A DNA stretch of 64,000 nucleotides, taken from positions 31,310,987-31,374,986 of the forward strand of contig NC_132880.1 in NCBI RefSeq assembly GCF_030463535.1, written 5' to 3'. The notes under the pieces were generated by a model that did no database searches, had not been told where the DNA came from, and was given only the letters and a program-made list of their open reading frames with translations. Positions 59,539 through 64,000 of this stretch are shown one piece after another (within the stretch, counting starts at the first letter, position 1; each line of letters begins with the position of its first letter). This DNA is from Salminus brasiliensis. Lineage: Eukaryota; Chordata; Actinopteri; Characiformes; Bryconidae. The translations under genes and the position numbers were made by a program.

Positions 59539-60616
59539 AAGCTTTTTGAATAATAATGAGCATTTACAAAATATTTCAGTTATTAAATTTTTTTGATGCA
59601 CTAGAGTACATAGATACAGATCAGAAAGAATAGAGGAAAGTCGACAGGATCAAAAAGTTTAGTAAAATACTTGGACACAGACTCACTCAAGTAAACAGAG
59701 CTGCAAGGAGATTGCAAGTTATTCTCTACTGGGACATCAAAAATGTCTCCTATTCATATTTGATATTTTCATCCGTGTATCAGTGGTGCCAGAGCAAAGG
59801 TAGCAAACTCATTTAACCTCTTGAGATCCTGCGTCCTCATATATACTGAATTGTTTAAAACTTTGACCCTTTGGCCCTTTGACCCTTATCATACTTGTTA
59901 GGTCCTATTAATCCCACATAGAAGAAATAAAAAAAAATGCACACCAAGCAAAAGTCTGGGTCTCAGGAGGTTATAGTAATGGGCCACATTGATTTTAATC
60001 AGAAAGCAGACACTGTGTCAACTTCTTTGTGAAAGGATTTGCTTTTCCACAGTTGAGTCCTGTCCATGCTTGCCTCTGCAGATTACAGCTGTTACACACT
60101 TCCCGTTCCATAACTGACCTCAAATAAGCCAGTCCCTTGCTTCCATATATTGGAGAGGAAACTGGGAGATTCGGGGACTTAAGGAGTTTACTTATTTGTG
60201 TTGGCTGATTGACTATACTTGAGGTAAGGGTGTTGTAAACTAAGCTAGCACTTTACAAAAGGTGAGCGAACAGGGCAAGTCCAGTGAGCAGGCTTTTTCC
60301 ACACAGTTAGCATAGTCCACAAATGTATCACATACCCTGAATTAGATTCAGCTTATATTACCACATTTAACCCCAATTAAGTCTCTTGACTGTCAGCTTA
60401 CTGTCGATGAGACTGACAACATTTCAATAATATACAGCTTCTAATATGTGTAGGGCATCCAGACATTGGATCACAGGTGTACAAACGCAGTAGTTTGCAG
60501 TGGTGAGCTGAAAGTTCTGAATTTAAAACTGTGTATGTGAATATGATGGATGGAGCAGCTGATGTAAACACAGCTACAGAAGGAAGCTTCACAAGCACAT
60601 CAAGGGGAAAGAGGCA

Positions 60617-60622
60617 TTTATT
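60617..60622 (-). promoter_or_regulatory. srd5a1: Candidate poly(A) signal of srd5a1
   Basis: TTTATT reads AATAAA in gene sense, 460 bp past the srd5a1 stop codon. It is the first such hexamer I see after the stop. Confidence 0.5.
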
Positions 60623-60672
60623 TCTAATAAATAAATATTTTTAATGAAGACACCCCTTCTCCTACTTCCCTC

Positions 60673-60860
60673 TACAGCAGTGGTCTCCAACCTTCTGCCT
60701 GGAGAGCTACAATCCAGTAGGTTTTATCTCCAACCCAAACCTAATACAGTCCATCCAGGCTATCAAGCAACTGAATCAGCTGGTGTGGTTTAGGGTTAGA
60801 TCCAAGGTCTCAGAGAAGGTAGCTCTCCAGGAGCAGAACAGGAGACCACTGCTCTAAGGG
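60673..60860. mobile_element. hAT-like MITE in the inferred srd5a1 3' UTR
   Basis: The left end 'cagtggtctccaacc' and right end 'ggagaccactgct' are inverted repeats. 'ggagagctac' and 'gtagctctcc' form an inner inverted pair. Flanking 'ctcta' on both sides may be a decayed target duplication. Confidence 0.7.
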
Positions 60861-61082
60861 AAGGAATAACTAACTTAGTTACTGTCAACTTAGTTACACT
60901 CGTTCCTGTACAGTTGTTTTGACAAACTCAAAAGGCAACAGTGATTCATCGTTAAAAATCATTTCTGTCCACAAGCAGACTTAATCTGATGGTTAGGACG
61001 CAGCTCAAAGACAAAACAAGTCCTCATGCTTGCTAATGCTCCACAAGTCGGTTCATTTTCACAGTACGAAAGGAGATCCTTA

Positions 61083-61149
61083 TTAGAACACAAATGGAAC
61101 CAGAGCTTTCCTCGATTTGGGGTAATCCTCGAATTTGCTAAGATACCAT
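61083..61149 (-). CDS. srd5a1: srd5a1 last exon, coding part
   Basis: Follows a CCTACAG acceptor. It encodes (K)WYLSKFEDYPKSRKALVPF then VF and TAA. The FEDYPKxRKxxxPFxF C-terminus is diagnostic of steroid 5-alpha-reductases 1 and 2. The phase joins exactly with the exon at 62504-62654 (AA|A). Confidence 0.95.
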
Positions 61150-62654
61150 CTGTAGGATAAAACACATAAACAATTTGGTCAGGATTGCACAAGAACACAG
61201 TTATCAAAAAGATCTGAATGATCATATTGTTTCTGTTATGCAAAAATAACCAGGTATCTGCAAAATGGTAACTTAACAGGAGCATTTCTACTGGTCCATA
61301 TATCATGACACATTTTATACATTTTACAATGTAAATAATAATGGAAAAAGGCAATAATGGATAAAAAAAATAATTTTGCCTGACAGTGACAATATACTAC
61401 TTAATGTGTTGAACTACAGTGGTGCTTGAAAGTTTGTGAACCCTATAGAATGTTCTATATTTATCCCCAAAACTTTACCTGATTTTCACCTAATCCTAGA
61501 TAAAGAGAACCAAATCAAACAAATGAGCCAAATATATTAGATTGGTCATTTATTTATTAAGGAAAAATATCCAACATAACCTATCTGTGAGTGGAAAAAC
61601 AATGTGAACCTTTAGGATTAGCAGATCATTTGAAGGTGAAATTAGATTTTTTATTTAAAAAACACACATCTATCAAGGTCTGCTTTTCACCATACATATT
61701 TATGAAAGTGCATCATGGCACGAGCCAATGAGATTTCTGAGGTTGTTGATGCTCATCAGGCTGTAAAAAGTCATCAGAAATAATCTCTAAAGAGTTTGGG
61801 CGGCACCAATCCACAGTCAGACAGATCATGTTCAAATGAAGGAAATTTAAGGCCATTATTACCCTACCCAGGAGGGGTCGACCAGCAAAGATCAGGTGAA
61901 AGAGCAAGGCATGAAACCACTACCACAAAGTCTAAGGCCTTTTTCTCCTGGCAGAGCTGCAAGGAGAAAACTGCTACTCTCCAAAAAAAGACACTGCTGC
62001 CCGTCTGCAGTTTGCTAAAGCCAGAAAGCTATTGGAACAATGTTTTGTGGACAGATGAGACAGATCTTTTGGGTTAAAATCATAAGCTTTATGTTTGGAG
62101 GAATGAAAACACTGCATTCCAGGATACATAACTTTATTCCATATGTGAAACACGGTGGTGGCTCTGGAAGGACCTGAAGCAAGCAGTTCATGGGAGGAAA
62201 ACATAACAAAGTTGAAGCTGTTTGTACGGAGGAATGAGCTAAAATATCTCCAAGCTGCCGATGTGCAGGACTAATACACAGCTACCAAACACGTTTAGCT
62301 GCCGTTCCCGCTGCACAAGGGTGTCGCACTAGACACTGAAAGGAAAGGTTCACATACTTTTGCCACCCACAGATATGTAATATTGAAAAATTTTCCAATA
62401 AATAAATATTTCTATGATTCTAATTTTAGGAAATCTTATGCAGAAATAAAAAAAAATTCTACTTAAGCACCACTGGTACAGATACAGTTTTGGAAGGTCT
62501 TACTTGTGGTGAGCTACTGCTCTGCTGGAGAGAACAACGCAGGTGAAGAAGGCAAAGGCTGCACTATGGACAGAGTGACCAGCAAGGGCAAATCCGGCCC
62601 ATTCCACAATCTCACCCAAAAAGTTAGCGCCCGAAACGTACTCAAACATCCCAC
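61083..62654 (-). CDS. srd5a1: Steroid 5-alpha-reductase 1, last two exons (5' part outside window)
   Basis: The enzyme is an NADPH-dependent endoplasmic-reticulum membrane protein that reduces the 4,5 double bond of 3-oxo-delta-4 steroids such as testosterone (family knowledge). Exons 62654-62504 and 61149-61083 encode the last 71 residues of the C-terminal domain, counting split codons. The 151-nt size of the penultimate exon equals the size I recall for human exon 4. FEYVSGANFLGEIVEW and AAFAFFT..LSSRA..HHKWYL are closer to SRD5A1 (FEYVTAANYFGEIMEW, AAFAFFT) than to SRD5A2 (FTYVSGANFLGEIIEW, LAFAFFS), and the neighbour tent4a supports this. KSRKAL near the end is more SRD5A2-like, so the paralog call rests partly on synteny. 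Exons 1-3 are not found in 62655-64000. Confidence 0.92.
61417..62475 (+). mobile_element. Tc1-like transposon, 1.06 kb, in the last srd5a1 intron
   Basis: The ends 'cagtggtgcttgaaagtttg' and 'tctacttaagcaccactg' are inverted repeats. Broken frames contain VVDAHQAVKSHQK near 61745 and ESYWNNVLWTDETDLLG near 62027-62077, a Tc1 transposase motif including a catalytic Asp. The left end lies after TA; the right end has G between the repeat and TA. It is shorter than a full Tc1 element, with internal deletions. Confidence 0.85.
62504..62654 (-). CDS. srd5a1: srd5a1 penultimate exon
   Basis: Encodes (G)GMFEYVSGANFLGEIVEWAG, FALAGHSVHSAAFAFFTCVV and LSSRAVAHH(K), between TTTGTAG|GTGGGA and CACCACAA|GTAAGA. 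Its hydrophobic stretches fit the last membrane helices of the enzyme. Confidence 0.95.
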
Positions 62655-62952
62655 CTACAAAAGACAGAAGAACAATCGTCACTTACAGTCAAATCTGTAA
62701 TTAAAATGAACCTTTTCCACCTTTTTTTCACCTAATTTATTTCTCTTTCTTATCATTTAAAAGACAACACTAGTTTTCCTGTAAACGTCCATCAAAATGC
62801 ACCTACAAGTGGGCAGGGACAATTAATCACCAATAATATCCTGAAAACACTGGTGACACTGTGTCTTGCTCAGATATACATCACGATATGACAGAAAAAT
62901 GTGTTACAATGTGTACAAAAATTATTCTGCATGCCATTTTAGTGTATCCTAA

Positions 62953-63560
62953 ATATACACTATGTCCAAATGTTTGTGGACACCCCTTCTAATGAATGCA
63001 TTCAGCTACTTTAAGTTGCACGCATTGCTGAAACAGAGTGCAAACGCACACACACAGCCCCTGTAGAGAAGTATTGCCAATAAATAATACCTGTAAATAA
63101 TATTGCTATTGCTTTTTTATTCTTATTTATATTGTGTATATAGTGTAAATTATTTATCTACATTTTTTGTAACGGAGTGTCTTGCTATCCCTTTCTGCTG
63201 TGACACTGAGAATTTCCCCACTGTGGGACTAATAAAGGATTATCTTATCTTATCTTATCTTATCAATAGAATAGGTATAAAAATGAACTTATTGGCACCA
63301 TGTCCAATGCCAGGTGTGGGTCATAAAGCCCCTAGGACTGAGCTGTGAAGCAGTGGAACGTCTCAGGGGTGATCGTGCCATCCAATACTTTTGAGATGAA
63401 TTTGGAATCAGGTGGGGTGGTGCTCATCCAACATCCTCACCTTATTAATGCTCTTGTTACTAAATGCAACCAAGGCCTCACAGTAATGCTCTGAAATCTA
63501 GTAGAAAGCCTTCTCTGGACACCTGTGAAGGAGCCTTCTAAAAACTCCACTTAAAAAATT
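62953..63560 (+). mobile_element. Tc1-derived MITE with a nested LINE-tail insertion
   Basis: Starts 'cactatgtccaaatgtttgtggacacc'. The left half matches the 40608 copy. After the insertion the right half has a frame LINALVTKCNQ...NLVESL, near 63440-63515. This matches the Tc1 transposase C-terminus DLTNALVAEWxQ...NLVESLPRRVE, showing the MITE is a deletion product of a Tc1 element. Confidence 0.75.
63083..63264 (+). mobile_element. LINE 3' tail inserted in the MITE
   Basis: Sequence 'aataatacctgtaaataata' through 'aatttccccactgtgggact' and 'aataaaggattatcttatc', ending in a (TTATC)n run. The MITE's 'tattgccaata' and 'aatagaatagg' flank it, giving an apparent short AATA target duplication. 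It is a Rex1-like non-LTR tail, family name from memory. Confidence 0.65.
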
Positions 63561-64000
63561 CTAACTATGCAAACTAAGGATTCTTTTAGACTCCTTTTCA
63601 GTCTGTACCTCAATAAGCGAACATGCTGTGACTGGCCAGTTCTGTCAACAGCCTAAGAAAAAAAGCCTTCATGTTGAAGTGTGTACTGACTCACCCAGGG
63701 TCTACCACTCAAGTGTAAAGGGGTTACGCAGAGCTGTAACACAACAATTTTTCTGGCCTTTATGTTCAACCGTTGCAAACAAGTAATGAATGAAAGTCAT
63801 CACACAGACGTGAATACACAGAAAAAGGGAGGAGGGCTGGAACAGAAGGATTGTTGTCATGGTTGATTAGTATCTGTTGACAAGGTTTGTTCTGACAGGT
63901 CGGAGGCGATGAGTCAAAAGCGCGCCTATTTTTATTTTCCCTTTTGGATCCATCAACTCAGCTGGCTACTGTCACCCTATCCTAGCCAACGGTCATCTGC

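Larger units (their letters stand above)
55535..60590. other. Intergenic region between srd5a1 and tent4a
   Basis: About 5 kb with no gene. It holds a second (AC)n, the 53-bp minisatellite, a decayed Tc1 copy and a LINE tail. 55680-56400, 57250-58100 and 59540-60590 show nothing I can assign firmly, although 57795-57990 has a MITE-like start ('gtccaaaagtatctagacacc'). Confidence 0.75.
62655..64000 (-). other. srd5a1: srd5a1 intron 3 (partial, runs off the right edge)
   Basis: No match to the expected upstream exon (a sequence like PGETGYKIPRG) is found on the minus strand. It holds the MITE and nested LINE tail listed separately; the rest is unassigned. Confidence 0.75.

Noticed and set aside
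62655..64000. srd5a1 exon 3
   Set aside because: No frame on the minus strand resembles the expected GETGYKIPRG ending; it probably lies beyond the window.

Overview
This window is vertebrate nuclear DNA, almost certainly from a ray-finned (teleost) fish. Genes are split into short exons with GT-AG introns. Microsatellites are abundant, and the dispersed repeats are the usual teleost mix: Tc1-like transposons and their deletion derivatives, an L2-type LINE end, tRNA-derived SINEs and hAT-like MITEs. I cannot name the species; an ostariophysan is only a guess from the repeat flavour.

Three protein genes can be read, all on the minus strand. (1) 61083-62654 holds the last two coding exons of srd5a1 (steroid 5-alpha-reductase 1); its earlier exons lie beyond the right edge. 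(2) 32619-55203 holds the whole coding sequence of tent4a (papd7/pols), a non-canonical poly(A) polymerase, in 13 exons whose splice phases all agree and give 814 residues. A roughly 3.8 kb 3' UTR runs down to an AATAAA at 28808-28813. (3) 10558-10740 is the first coding exon of adcy2 (adenylyl cyclase 2); the rest of the gene lies to the left, so 1-10557 is part of its intron 1. The order srd5a1-tent4a-adcy2, all in one direction, is that of human 5p15.31 (SRD5A1-TENT4A-ADCY2), which supports the orthology.

Layout. 1-10557, adcy2 intron 1: decayed Tc1 pieces, an L2 LINE 3' end, a SINE nested in a Tc1-derived MITE, a ~2 kb minisatellite of ~40-bp units (7880-9860), then a ~180-bp tandem repeat reaching almost to exon 1. 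10741-11480: adcy2 5' region, dominated by GA/TC and GT repeats. 11480-28785: intergenic, no recognisable gene, but with an unusual 29-bp minisatellite (23239-23686) whose units carry heat-shock-element motifs, and a segment duplicated at 24.2 and 27.4 kb. 28790-55203: tent4a. 55204-55490: its GC-rich 5' end, with an NRF1-type palindrome. 55490-60590: intergenic, with a 53-bp minisatellite, a decayed Tc1 copy and a LINE tail. 60600-64000: 3' part of srd5a1.

The three genes act separately (steroid reduction, mixed RNA tailing, cAMP synthesis). Nothing here suggests an operon-like relation; the link is conserved synteny. The signal most worth a second look is the heat-shock-element array between adcy2 and tent4a.
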